A stretch of 64,000 bases of DNA, taken from contig OY970234.1 in assembly GCA_963714125.1 (NCBI GenBank), positions 2,604,001 through 2,668,000 on the forward strand, written 5' to 3'. This DNA is from CAWCAW01 sp963714125 (GTDB lineage Bacteria > Actinomycetota > Acidimicrobiia > Acidimicrobiales > UBA8190). Shown here piece after piece: positions 17,788 to 26,405 of this stretch. Positions within the stretch are counted from its first letter, which is position 1. Each line of letters starts with the position of its first letter. Both the position numbers and the translations under genes were made by a program. The notes below the pieces were generated by a model, which saw only the letters and a program-made list of their open reading frames with translations, was not told the origin of the DNA and did no database searches.

Positions 17788-19140
17788 ATGCCTGGACCGA
17801 CGAGGACCCGCTACACGCGGGCGGGAGAAACGGACATCGCCTACCAAGTGCTGGGCGATGGTCCGGTGGACCTCCTGCTGTTCACGGGGTTGCTCGTACC
17901 AATCGAGTGCATGGACGAAGAGCCGTCCATGGCCCGCCTGGTGCGACGGCTGGCCTCCTTCGGCCGGCTGATTCGCTTTGACCAGCGGGGCGTGGGCCTG
18001 TCCGACCGGGGATCGCTGGCCGCTGCCCCTACAGGGATGCACTGGGTAGAAGACGCGGTGGCGGTGCTTGATGCGGCCGGATCACCGCGCGCCGCTGTCG
18101 TCGCCCCGTATCTGTCCGCGGCGGAGGGCATCACGCTGGCAGCAATCCACCCCGAGCGGGTATCGCACCTGATCATCGTCAACGGCGCGGCTCGCCTCAT
18201 GACAGCGCACGACTACCCCCATGGCCTCAGCAAGGACGGCCTTGACGACTTTGTGCGCGGGGTGGTCGAGCCTGACGCTATTGAACAAGGATTTGACATC
18301 CTCACGATGGTGGCACCGAGTGCCGCGGGCGACCCGGCCTTTCGGGCGTGGTTCGACCGGGCTGGGAACCTCGGTGCCACGCCCGCCATGGCGGAGGCGC
18401 ACTGGGTGGAGGTGTTCGGTAACGACGTCCGCCCGCTGTTGGCGCAGATCCGGGTACCCACCTTGGTCCTCCAACGCCGAGAGGTGTCAGCAACCTTCCT
18501 GGAGGTCGGACACGGCCAATATCTCGGTGAGCAGATCCCTGACGCCAAGTACGTCGAGCTACCTGGCGCCGATGCGCTCTACTGGGTGGGCGACACCATG
18601 GTCCTCCTCGACGAGATCGAGGAGTTCGTGACCGGGGTTCGGGGCGGACACGGTGCCGAGCGCGTCCTGGCCACTTTGCTGTTCACCGACATCGTCGGGT
18701 CCACGGACCGGGCCGCCCACCTCGGTGACAGGCGTTGGCGCGACCTCCTCGATCGCCACGATCAGCGTGTGCGCATAGAGATCGGGCGATTTCGCGGGCG
18801 TGAGGTCAATACGGTGGGCGATGGATTCGTGGCGACGTTCGACAGCCCCAGCCGGGCCATCGAGTGCGCCCTCGCCATCCGAGAGACCTTGCACGCGTCC
18901 GACATCGGGGTGAGGGTGGGGATCCACACCGGTGAGATCGAAGTCCGAGGCAACGACGTGGCCGGGATGGCCGTGCACATAGGCGCTCGGGTGTCTGCCC
19001 TCGCCGGTCCTAGCGAGGTCCTGGTGTCATCGACCGTCAAGGACAGCGTCGTCGGGTCGAATACCGAATTCCAGGACCGAGGAGAACACGAACTCAAAGG
19101 CGTACCGGACGCATGGCACTTGTTCGCCGTCGTTGGCTGA
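17788..19140 (+). CDS. Alpha/beta-hydrolase-like domain fused to class III nucleotide cyclase
   Basis: Residues 1-285 follow an alpha/beta-hydrolase pattern (RLIRFDQRGVGLSDRG; VAVLDAAGSPRAAVV; HPERVSHLIIVNGAARL). Residues 291-450 are a class III cyclase domain (LLFTDIVGST, NTVGDGF, GIHTGEIE, GARVSALAGPSEVLVS). Both metal-binding Asp residues are present (Asp301, Asp345). The usual purine-selecting Lys before TxGDG is Asn341, and the usual Asn of VNxAAR is His397. In the hydrolase half the nucleophile elbow reads PYLSAAEG instead of GxSxG, and the late His of PGxDHxPW is Ala263. The N-half may therefore bind rather than cut a ligand and control cyclic-nucleotide synthesis. Product (cAMP or cGMP) is uncertain. 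Confidence 0.88.
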   Translation: MPGPTRTRYTRAGETDIAYQVLGDGPVDLLLFTGLLVPIECMDEEPSMARLVRRLASFGRLIRFDQRGVGLSDRGSLAAAPTGMHWVEDAVAVLDAAGSPRAAVVAPYLSAAEGITLAAIHPERVSHLIIVNGAARLMTAHDYPHGLSKDGLDDFVRGVVEPDAIEQGFDILTMVAPSAAGDPAFRAWFDRAGNLGATPAMAEAHWVEVFGNDVRPLLAQIRVPTLVLQRREVSATFLEVGHGQYLGEQIPDAKYVELPGADALYWVGDTMVLLDEIEEFVTGVRGGHGAERVLATLLFTDIVGSTDRAAHLGDRRWRDLLDRHDQRVRIEIGRFRGREVNTVGDGFVATFDSPSRAIECALAIRETLHASDIGVRVGIHTGEIEVRGNDVAGMAVHIGARVSALAGPSEVLVSSTVKDSVVGSNTEFQDRGEHELKGVPDAWHLFAVVG

Positions 19141-19250
19141 TCCCGCACAAAAGTGCCATGTGAGATCGCCGGCCTCGGGGACCGAACCGCCGGTAATGGC
19201 AGCGTTACAGGAGAACCCCGACCACCGCTTGGACGCAAGAGTTCTCATTG

Positions 19251-19835
19251 ATGACACATGACCTGCCGGTGCTGACGGTGCCAAACGCCACGGCGTGGGC
19301 TCGATGGCTCAAGGACCATGAGGGGGACTCGGACGGTGTCTGGCTGGTCCTAGCCAAGAAGGGCACCTCGAAGCCAACGAAACTGATCTATGACGACGCC
19401 CTCGCCGAAGCACTCTGCCACGGTTGGATTGACGGCCAACTCGACCGCGGCGACGAGAAGACGTTTCGCCGGAAATTCACGCCTCGAAAGCCCGGAAGCA
19501 GATGGTCGAAGCGCAACGTTGCGATAGCGACAACGCTGATGGCGGAAGGTCGGATGCGGCCGTCGGGGCTTGCCGCGGTTTCGCGGGCGAAGGCAGAGGG
19601 CATATGGGACTCCCCTTATGAGGGCCAGGCCAAGATGGAGGTTCCCTCTGACCTCGCCTCGGCTCTCACAGCGGTCCCGGCAGCAGAGGCCATGTTCGCC
19701 ACTTTGAGCGCTGCCAACCGGTACTCGATCCTGTATCGGATCACGACAGCAAAGCGAGCCGACACGCGCCAGCGCCGCATCGAGCAGTTCGTTGCCATGC
19801 TCGCCCGTGGAGAGGTCATCCACCCGCAGAGCTAG
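19251..19835 (+). CDS. YdeI/OmpD-associated family protein
   Basis: The 194-residue protein has the family signature: WLKDHEGDSDGVWLVLAKK at the N-terminus, then LAEALCHGWIDGQ, RRKFTPRKPGSRWSKRN and a C-terminal helical region (LYRITTAKRADTRQRRI). Members are linked to bacteriocin or stress protection in some bacteria, but their biochemical role is unsettled. The ATG at 19251 is preferred over the TTG just before it. It stands alone, between the cyclase fusion gene and an unknown gene. Confidence 0.85.
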   Translation: MTHDLPVLTVPNATAWARWLKDHEGDSDGVWLVLAKKGTSKPTKLIYDDALAEALCHGWIDGQLDRGDEKTFRRKFTPRKPGSRWSKRNVAIATTLMAEGRMRPSGLAAVSRAKAEGIWDSPYEGQAKMEVPSDLASALTAVPAAEAMFATLSAANRYSILYRITTAKRADTRQRRIEQFVAMLARGEVIHPQS

Positions 19836-20024
19836 GCAACAAACCCATGGGTAGTCATAGTGCTTATTCGGCGTCTCAGGGTTCGAGTGGCACCGATCCG
19901 TGATGTCGCCGTTCGGCGCTCCCCTTGCGCACCGAGGCCGAGCGTGAATCAGGCCTGGTCGTCGGCCCCGTGCTCGAGGCCATCCTGAGCCGCTACGAGG
20001 CCGAGCGTTCTACGCTCTCTGCTT

Positions 20025-20453
20025 GTGACATCTCCCTTGGCCAAAGACCCGATCGTCGCCCTTAATGAAGTTCTCAGCGAGGCCATCGACCTGGTGCAGG
20101 ACGTAAAGCAGGCTCATCGCAAGGTCTCTGAAACACATGAGCTGCATGCCGACCTCGACGAGCTCTTCGACGCCCTACGGGGCTGGGCCCAGGCCTTAAT
20201 CGTGGAGGACGAAGCACTCGGCGCCTCGCCCCTTGCGCGTATGCCGAGCGTCGCAGGCCGACAACCGCCGAACCTCTGGCCGACCGGCGCCTCCGACGGG
20301 GAGGTTCGTCGCTTCGTCGAGGACAAACTCAACCTGCTCTCCACGCATCTTGCCGCCGCGCTCGCGGAGCAGAGCGATGATGGATCAAGAGCAGTACTGC
20401 TCCGGGTTGACCACGAATTACGCGCTCACATCCAACTGTTTGCAGAGCCGTGA
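20025..20453 (+). CDS. Hypothetical helical protein (142 aa)
   Basis: The GTG start opens an all-helical acidic protein. Two amphipathic helices (about 8-60, with HADLDELFDALRGW) and a C-terminal pair (about 90-140, RRFVEDKLNLLSTHLAAAL) are separated by a Pro-rich linker. No catalytic motif, signal or membrane segment is seen and I do not recognise the family. The codon pattern looks genuine across the frame. It is convergent with the TetR gene. Confidence 0.55.
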   Translation: MTSPLAKDPIVALNEVLSEAIDLVQDVKQAHRKVSETHELHADLDELFDALRGWAQALIVEDEALGASPLARMPSVAGRQPPNLWPTGASDGEVRRFVEDKLNLLSTHLAAALAEQSDDGSRAVLLRVDHELRAHIQLFAEP

Positions 20454-20560
20454 GGATGGCCATCACTAAGGACTGACAGAGCGGCGGAACGTGGTTCAGG
20501 GAGATGCGCCCGAGATGCTCTTCTGTTAGCGCCCCCGAACGGGCAGGGGCTCGGGTGCCA

Positions 20561-21121
20561 TCAGATACTCTGAAATAGGTTCAGGAGTGTTCCGGCAACT
20601 TCATCGAACGGATCCCTGCTCCGCTGCGCCCTGGCGAGCACCACCGCCCCTTCGGTGGCAGCGATCACCACCGTCGCCATCTGATGCGCCTTGTCCTCAG
20701 GCATCCCGCCGGCCACGAAGAGCTCACTGAGCAGGTCCGTCCACACCCTGAAGATGCTGCCAACATGGTCGAGGACGTCTCCTTGGGGACCCGACACGGT
20801 GATGGCCACAACCGCGCAACCCGCGCTGAGCTTGGAGTAATCAAGGAGTCCTCGCCACAGGGCGAGGAAGCGCTCGAGGACCTCTGTCGCACTCTTTCCC
20901 CGGGTCGCCTCCATGGCGCCAAGGGCGCGCGTGCTGGCTCGATCGAGGGCAGCGTGAAGCAACTCCGTTTTCCCCCCGGGGAAGTGGTAATACACCGATC
21001 CCCGTGGTGCGTCCGCAGCAGCTAGGACCTCACTAAAGGACGTTCCCTCTACGCCCCGGGTGGCTAAGAGTCTCACCGCGCCTTCGACCATGTTGGAACG
21101 AACGTTCTCTCGTGGGGTCAC
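20561..21121 (-). CDS. TetR/AcrR family transcriptional regulator (LmrA/YxaF-like)
   Basis: A GTG at 21121 with AGGAG 6-8 nt upstream is chosen over an ATG 63 nt further out, giving 186 residues. The N-terminal HTH reads GAVRLLATRGVEGTSFSEVLAAADAPRGSVYYHFPGGKTELL, a classic TetR DNA-binding domain. The C-terminal ligand domain (with AGCAVVAITVS) resembles the LmrA/YxaF branch. It is divergent from a tautomerase-like gene. A palindrome in the gap is a likely operator, so it probably represses itself and that gene. Confidence 0.9.
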   Translation of the reverse strand: MTPRENVRSNMVEGAVRLLATRGVEGTSFSEVLAAADAPRGSVYYHFPGGKTELLHAALDRASTRALGAMEATRGKSATEVLERFLALWRGLLDYSKLSAGCAVVAITVSGPQGDVLDHVGSIFRVWTDLLSELFVAGGMPEDKAHQMATVVIAATEGAVVLARAQRSRDPFDEVAGTLLNLFQSI

Positions 21122-21191
21122 TCGTTCTCCTCGTGCCTCGAAGGGCTCCCGCCCGGCTCCAGACGAGACTATGCACGCCGCCATAATCCGA

Positions 21192-21218
21192 CTATGTTAT
21201 GCCTGCCGTCATACATAG
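21192..21218. promoter_or_regulatory. Candidate TetR operator
   Basis: Inverted arms CTATGT-TATG and CAT-ACATAG (rough 9 bp symmetry with one extra T) lie between the divergent TetR and tautomerase starts. The site is 17 nt upstream of the tautomerase ATG and overlaps where its promoter should be. Position and symmetry fit a TetR-family operator. Confidence 0.5.
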
Positions 21219-21234
21219 AACAGGGAGATAGACC

Positions 21235-21678
21235 ATGCCAATGATCGACGTGTACGCATCCGCAGGCACCTTTGCGGATCCTCATGCGCTGGCCGCTGAC
21301 CTCGCCCGGACCCTGATGACCATCGAGCAGGTACCCGACATCCCCATGTTTCGCCAGAACACGGCGGGTTTCGTCCACGATCTCCCCGATGGGGCGCTCT
21401 CCAACGTCGACGGAGAGTCCAACTACGTCCGTGTCCAGGTGCTCACCAATGCCGGAGCGCTCGACCGGGACAAGCAGCTCGCTGTCGTCGAACAGTTCAC
21501 GGAACTGGTGGTGAAGGCTGCCGGCGACCCCACGTACGCGAAGCGAGTGTGGGTCCTCCTGAGCGAGGCGGTCGATGGCGGTTGGGGTCTCTGGGGTCAT
21601 GCCCACACCAACGCCGAATTGGTCGATGCGGCCCGAGCCCAGATCGCTGAGTTGTCGGCCAAGAAGCCATCCGACTGA
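21235..21678 (+). CDS. Tautomerase-superfamily-like protein
   Basis: The protein (147 residues) begins Met-Pro (MPMIDVYASAGTF), so removal of Met would expose the N-terminal Pro used as general base in tautomerases. Length is about twice a single 4-OT unit, compatible with a fused double beta-alpha-beta (MIF/CHMI-like) fold. The second half begins near VRVQVLTNAGALDRDKQLAVVEQFTELV, resembling the alpha-helix 1 region of the family. AGGGAG precedes the start. It is divergent from a TetR gene likely to control it. The substrate is unknown. Confidence 0.7.
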   Translation: MPMIDVYASAGTFADPHALAADLARTLMTIEQVPDIPMFRQNTAGFVHDLPDGALSNVDGESNYVRVQVLTNAGALDRDKQLAVVEQFTELVVKAAGDPTYAKRVWVLLSEAVDGGWGLWGHAHTNAELVDAARAQIAELSAKKPSD

Positions 21679-21720
21679 GAAAGGGTCACCTTCCCTTCAG
21701 AGTGCCGCACTGGTACGTCG

Positions 21721-22665
21721 TCAACCCATGGAGACCGGCCCGGTATCGGCGCTCCCCGTCGTGCCTTGTTTCACGGGGGATTGGAGTGGACCCGCTCCCA
21801 GGTATTCGTCGCCTGGGGCTCCGCCCATAGCGGAGACCAATGGAGAGCGGACAAGCACGACCACGCCGACGCACAACAACGCTATGGCAAGAACGTCCAA
21901 CGCCACAAAGCCGACTCCTGCCCGCACCCGTTCGTGAAAAGCCGTTATACCGATGACGATGCTGACCATCGGGTTGAAGATGACGTTGGTGATTCGCGAC
22001 GCGGTGATTGGACCGGCATGAAGCGCGCCCTGAAGGAGGAATAAGCCAGACAGGCTCGTGATGACGACGAGGTATGGCTCCCAACTCTCGAGGACGTGCG
22101 CCAAGCCATGTCGCAGGAGCGTGGTTGCGGTCTTCGTCAAGGCGGCGTCGTACGCGAATAGAAGGGCAGACGCCGCCCCCAGTAGGCCCGCTCGCCACCA
22201 CCGAGGGCCACGGCGACCCGCCGCCACCAGCCCGAACGCACAGATCACGGTCGCGGTGGACACGATCACCCAGGCTCTGGCATCGGGCTGGCCTTGGCCG
22301 ACGGCAGGTGAAGCCGATGCGAAGAAGCCCACCAGTCCGCCAACAATGGCCACTGTTCCCAGCACCTCTCGCCAGCCGACGCGGCGATGAAACACCACCA
22401 CCAATATGGCGACCACGAAGACCAACTCGATTGTGACCGCCGGCTGGACCACACTGAGTTGGCCGACGCGCAACGCCGACGCCTGCACCGCAAACGCAGC
22501 CACCAGGAGACCGAAGCCAATCAACCAGCCCCGATTCTTGACGGCGTGGGTTATGAGTCGAGGACTAAGGCTGGACCCCGTAGGGGCCGATTCGAGCGCC
22601 ACTCGCTGGAGCACGACGGCGATGGCCTCCAATAGTGCGGCACTGGCTGCCAGGACGAATTCCAC
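21721..22665 (-). CDS. DMT-superfamily membrane transporter (EamA/NIPA-like)
   Basis: The 314-residue protein has nine to ten hydrophobic helices in two related halves, with short loops. Examples are ALLEAIAVVLQRVALE in the first helix, QPAVTIELVFVVAILVV and, in the second half, NVIFNPMVSIVIGITAFHERV, which fits the DMT pattern of a Pro in the helix before an E-rich turn. It probably exports a small metabolite or moves metal ions. The substrate cannot be told. The start is GTG, and the gene is convergent with the tautomerase gene. Confidence 0.8.
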   Translation of the reverse strand: MEFVLAASAALLEAIAVVLQRVALESAPTGSSLSPRLITHAVKNRGWLIGFGLLVAAFAVQASALRVGQLSVVQPAVTIELVFVVAILVVVFHRRVGWREVLGTVAIVGGLVGFFASASPAVGQGQPDARAWVIVSTATVICAFGLVAAGRRGPRWWRAGLLGAASALLFAYDAALTKTATTLLRHGLAHVLESWEPYLVVITSLSGLFLLQGALHAGPITASRITNVIFNPMVSIVIGITAFHERVRAGVGFVALDVLAIALLCVGVVVLVRSPLVSAMGGAPGDEYLGAGPLQSPVKQGTTGSADTGPVSMG

Positions 22666-22981
22666 GGCAAGTGTCTAGCCCCGAGCAGTCGTCTCCTGGC
22701 GGTATGCGCCGATGCCGGGTCAACGTTTGCCGGGATGGTCCGTGAGCGCGGCAGGCTCTGAACCCGACCGGCACACCATTCGCTGGTCAGAACATTTGCG
22801 CGCTCACTTGGGTCTGAGATTTCCAGCTAGGAAGCGCTCAAAACAAAAATTTTGGCTTAGCCACTGAAGCCACCCAGACGGTAGACCGAGGAGGTATCGA
22901 GCTCCCGCCTGTTATTCCGCCCCCGAATGGCTGAGTACCCTGCCGAGTACCCTTCGTTGGCGAGGCAGAAAGGGGTCCCCG
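22666..22981. other. Divergent intergenic region, transporter / P450
   Basis: This 316 bp stretch must carry the promoters of the DMT transporter and the P450. An A/T-rich run (about 22841-22856, AAAACAAAAATTTT) stands out against the GC-rich background and could be part of the P450 promoter. No ORF is credible. Confidence 0.35.
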
Positions 22982-24235
22982 GTGGCTGCGCCAATCATCT
23001 CCTGGGGTGACTGGGACAAGAACATCCGCAACGATCCGTATCCTTTGTTCGAGTTGACACGGGCCGAGTGCCCAGTACGTCAGGTTCGGCTCCCCGACGG
23101 TCACGGCGCGTGGCTCATCCTCAGTCATGAGGCGGCGCACCAAGCCCTGAAGGACGCCCGGCTGTCGAAGAACATTGTGGCTGCCCTTGAAGACGATCCC
23201 GGGGTAGTCGACCCGGGTCTTCCGGGCCCGGCCCTCGCGCACCACATGATGAACCTCGATCCCCCCGACCACGAACGACTGCGCCGCCTTGTGTCGCGGG
23301 CCTTCATGCCCACTCGGATCGTTGCGCTCCAACCGTCGATCGAGCGCACTGCCGAAGAGCTACTCGATGATCTCGAAACGGGGGAACCGGACTCGGTGGT
23401 GGACCTCGTCGCCGGGTTCGCCCATCCGTTGCCCTTCCGGATGATCTGCGAGCTCCTCGGCATCCCCGAGGAGGATCGTGCCCCTTTGCGAGAGGCGTTC
23501 CGCACACTGTTCCAGCCATGGAGCGGCTCACCGCCTCCCGACGCAGGGGCGGCGTCTGACGTGATCGTCGCGTCACTGGAGCGCCTCGTCGCCACCCATC
23601 GGGACCATTCCCGAGACGATCTTGTCGGCGTACTGGTGACGGCCAGCCATGATGACGACCGATTGACCGCGCAGGAGCTGCTTTCGAGCCTGTTTCAGCT
23701 GATCGTGGCGGGGCACGACACAACCACCAGCCTGATCGGCAACGGGGTCGTTCACCTTCTCGAGAATCCGGACCAGTGGCGAATCCTGTGTCAGGATCTG
23801 TCGCAGTTGCCAGCTGCAATCGAGGAGTTGATCCGATTCTCGACACCGGTTCCACACGCAACCTTCCGTGTCACGACAGAGTCCATGAAGCTGGCCGGCG
23901 TGGAAATCCCGGCGCATGAGCAGGTACTGATTTGCCTCGGCGCCGCCAATCACGATCCGGACTTCTATGAGAACGCCGCGGTGCTTGACATCAGCCGTGA
24001 GCCACGTCCCCATCTCGGGTTCGGGCACGGCATCCATTTCTGTTTAGGTGCATCCCTCGCTCGGATCGAGGCGCAGATCGCCTTCGGTGCACTCCTCGGC
24101 CGCTTCCCCGATCTCGAGCTCGCTGTTGAGCGCCGCGAGCTGAGCTGGACCCACGGCGACGGGCTCGTGCTCCGCGGCCTCGCTGAACTTCCGGTCCGCC
24201 TCGGCGTGCCTCGACGACGAGCGCCCTCTCTCTGA
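22982..24235 (+). CDS. Cytochrome P450
   Basis: The 417-residue soluble P450 has the I-helix oxygen-binding motif AGHDTTT (about 245), the K-helix ExxR in EELIR, and the haem loop FGHGIHFCLGA with the ligand Cys354. The N-terminal DPYPLFELTRAECPV pattern and overall length fit bacterial class I enzymes of the CYP107-like type. It needs ferredoxin and reductase partners, which are not nearby. The GTG start follows AAAGGGG. The substrate is unknown; a lipid or steroid context is possible from the neighbourhood. Confidence 0.93.
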   Translation: MAAPIISWGDWDKNIRNDPYPLFELTRAECPVRQVRLPDGHGAWLILSHEAAHQALKDARLSKNIVAALEDDPGVVDPGLPGPALAHHMMNLDPPDHERLRRLVSRAFMPTRIVALQPSIERTAEELLDDLETGEPDSVVDLVAGFAHPLPFRMICELLGIPEEDRAPLREAFRTLFQPWSGSPPPDAGAASDVIVASLERLVATHRDHSRDDLVGVLVTASHDDDRLTAQELLSSLFQLIVAGHDTTTSLIGNGVVHLLENPDQWRILCQDLSQLPAAIEELIRFSTPVPHATFRVTTESMKLAGVEIPAHEQVLICLGAANHDPDFYENAAVLDISREPRPHLGFGHGIHFCLGASLARIEAQIAFGALLGRFPDLELAVERRELSWTHGDGLVLRGLAELPVRLGVPRRRAPSL

Positions 24236-24299
24236 TCGGCATCCCTGGCGTGTCGCCCCCCGAACCGCCCTCCGTCTGGACCTAGACAGTCGCTCGTGC

Positions 24300-24530
24300 A
24301 AAGCCCCACAGGGGCAGATAGCCGACGCGGTTCGATCTATCGTCGGCTTCGAGCCGATCACGATGGTGGACCATAAGACGCTATTGCGCGCAATCGAGAA
24401 TTATGAAGTTGCAAGGCTCGATTTTGCCGAGGCTTATCCCGTGGCTCCGGCCGAATCCATCGATGTGGATGAAGTCGTTTTCGATGAGTCGATTGATCGC
24501 ATGGACACGGGTGCTCGAGTCGAACTCTGA
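24300..24530 (+). pseudogene. Remnant of a PIN-domain (VapC-type) toxin
   Basis: The open frame ending at TGA 24528-24530 reads like the C-terminal half of a PIN ribonuclease. IADAVRSIVGFEPITMVDHKTLLRAIE is followed by YEVARLDFAEAY (the DFADA-type acidic motif) and VVFDESIDRM (degenerate SFDRDFDRL). The N-terminal half with the first catalytic Asp is missing and no antitoxin is seen. It is probably a dead toxin gene. Only family resemblance supports the call. Confidence 0.55.
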
Positions 24531-24715
24531 TTCGTCAGTCCGAGGCGCCATACGAGACTTGGGTCGGGCTTATCGACTGGGCATGCAGCTCGGTCGGGGT
24601 CGCGTGGTGCTGTCCCTGTGGCCGTCGGCAGTTCCTCCGCGGAACGTATGCTTTCTTCGACCGATCAATCCCAGGGGCAGCCGCTTCACCTTTGCTGAGG
24701 CGTTCGTTCAGCTCT

Positions 24716-25270
24716 TTAGACGTTGACTCGGACGCCTCGGTTCCACCACGCTGGATTTACCGTGGCTTGTTCGACTACCCAGGAGAAATGGTGCCGCGCC
24801 GAGAGACGCAAGAACGGCAGCGTCGCGAGACCCACCAGAGCCCAGCGCCTTTCGCGCACGGGAATGTCGCGAGCAATCGAAAGCGCCGACGCGGCGCCCC
24901 AGAGGTACAGGAGCGTGTTGTAGGCCGGAAGTCGAGAAGCCCTGAGGCCCTCAGCTTCGGTTAGGACGGGTACTCCAAGGTTGTTGCGTCGCCATGGCCA
25001 CAGCAGGAAGTGGACAACCGCTCCCCCAAGCGCAGCTCCGGACCACACGGCAAGCAGCCTGTCCCAGCGTTTGCTCCCTCTCGCAGCCAGGGTGATCCAG
25101 AGGGGAATCTGAGCCCCCCAAAGTGAGCTCGCTCCGACAAGCCCAAGCTCTGGCTGACCGACAAGGCCGACGCCGCTGCTCAACTCGAACCCATGGTGAA
25201 CGGCGGTCAGGGCCGCGGCCAGGACCGTCCAGGGCCGTTCAAGTTTCCGCTTCGGTCTCGCCGACGCCAT
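24716..25270 (-). CDS. Integral membrane protein of unknown function
   Basis: The 184-residue version starts at MASARPKRK; an upstream in-frame ATG would add 15 residues. There are about four or five hydrophobic helices (VLAAALTAVHHGFEL; GLVGASSLWGAQIPLWITLAA; LLAVWSGAALGGAVVHFLLWPW; LPAYNTLLYLWGAASAL). Several His and Trp residues sit at helix ends. No known transporter or enzyme motif is recognised. Its 5' end lies next to the truncated IS21 fragment, so promoter or N-terminal sequence may have been altered. Confidence 0.6.
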   Translation of the reverse strand: MASARPKRKLERPWTVLAAALTAVHHGFELSSGVGLVGQPELGLVGASSLWGAQIPLWITLAARGSKRWDRLLAVWSGAALGGAVVHFLLWPWRRNNLGVPVLTEAEGLRASRLPAYNTLLYLWGAASALSIARDIPVRERRWALVGLATLPFLRLSARHHFSWVVEQATVNPAWWNRGVRVNV

Positions 25271-25413
25271 GAGCACCATTTGACCCGGCTTTCGCCCTTG
25301 CGCCAAGGGCGCCACCCCTGCCGTCCAAGGGGTACTGGCACCCTCACCATGACGCCGCCGCGAGCCTTTTCGTGGTGGGTGATGGTGCGGTCGATCAGGA
25401 CTCAGACGTCATC

Positions 25414-26081
25414 GCGGACCGAACCGCGCCGCGCAAACAGCGCCATACCGCCCGTCGGGTGTGGGAGCGCCTGGTGGAGGAGCACGACGTCAAGGTGGCG
25501 GAGTCGACCGTGCGTGACTACGTCCGAGCCGCCAAACGACGCCTGGTACTCGACCACGTCGAGGTGACGATCCCCCAGCACCATGAGCTCGGGGCCAAAG
25601 CAGAAGTCGACTTCGGCTCGGTCCGCATCTACCTCGCCGGCGTGCTCACCGAGGTGGAGCTATTCGTCATGCGCATGTCGGCCTCGGGAAAGGCGTTTCG
25701 CCACGCCTATGGCAACGAGGCCCAGGAGGTGTTCTTAGACGGCCACGTCCATGCCTTCGAGAGCTTTGGCGGTGTGCCCAGCCGCATCCGCTACGACAAC
25801 CTCAAGACGGCCGTGGTGAAGGTGCTCCAGGGCCGCAGTCGAGTGGAGTCCGAGCGATTCGTGGCGCTGCGCTCGCACTACGGGTTCGAGTCGTTCTTCT
25901 GCCGGCCCGGCATCGACGGGGCACACGAGAAAGGCGGCGTGGAGGGCGAGATCGGGAGGTTCCGCCGGCGCCGGCTCGTGCCGGTGCCCAAGGTGTCGAC
26001 GTTGGCCGAGCTGAACGCGATCCTGCACGCCGCAGTCGAGTCAGATGACGCCCGCCATATCGACAGTCGCTTCATGACCGT
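25414..26081 (+). mobile_element. Truncated IS21-family istA fragment
   Basis: This 668 bp stretch is nearly identical (a handful of amino-acid changes in about 222) to the central part of the complete IstA at 44669-46195. It includes the catalytic-type Asp of VDFGS, the Asp of RYDNLK and the Glu of GGVEGEIG. Similarity starts abruptly at the ADRTAPRKQ segment and ends at RFMTV; both element ends and istB are missing. The frame remains open on both sides but runs into unrelated DNA. It is a relic of a second insertion, unable to encode an active transposase. Confidence 0.9.
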
Positions 26082-26405
26082 AAACGGTTTCGACAGCCGA
26101 CTGCGCACCGTTTGCCACTCACTGCATTCGCGCGAGCGTCCAGGTCTGAGTCGCCTCGCCAAGGGGTCGCGCAACCCGGCCATAGCGGTCGAGCTTCTCT
26201 CCGTTTTGGTGAGACGGATGCCAACGTTTCCGGGCGCTGGACGGTCTGTAATGACGAGCCCTGCGAATTATCAGGGGAGTGATCCGAGCGACATCCTCAT
26301 CGCTGCGATTTCTCGCAGCCGGGTCGGAACCGGCCGCCCAAATGCGTCGTCCGATTCGGCGATCGTCCGCAGCCAGCTCTGCTCGTCGCGCTGTGGCTAC
26401 GGCCC
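26082..26405. other. Unassigned region between IS21 relic and oxidoreductase gene
   Basis: About 324 bp with no recognisable gene. The frame of the IS fragment continues to 26439 but its translation (rich in Ser and Arg) matches nothing I know. A matching IS end was not found here. Confidence 0.35.

Noticed and set aside
24403..24726. 107-codon plus-strand ORF
   Set aside because: A different frame of the same stretch gives PIN-domain likeness; this frame has none.
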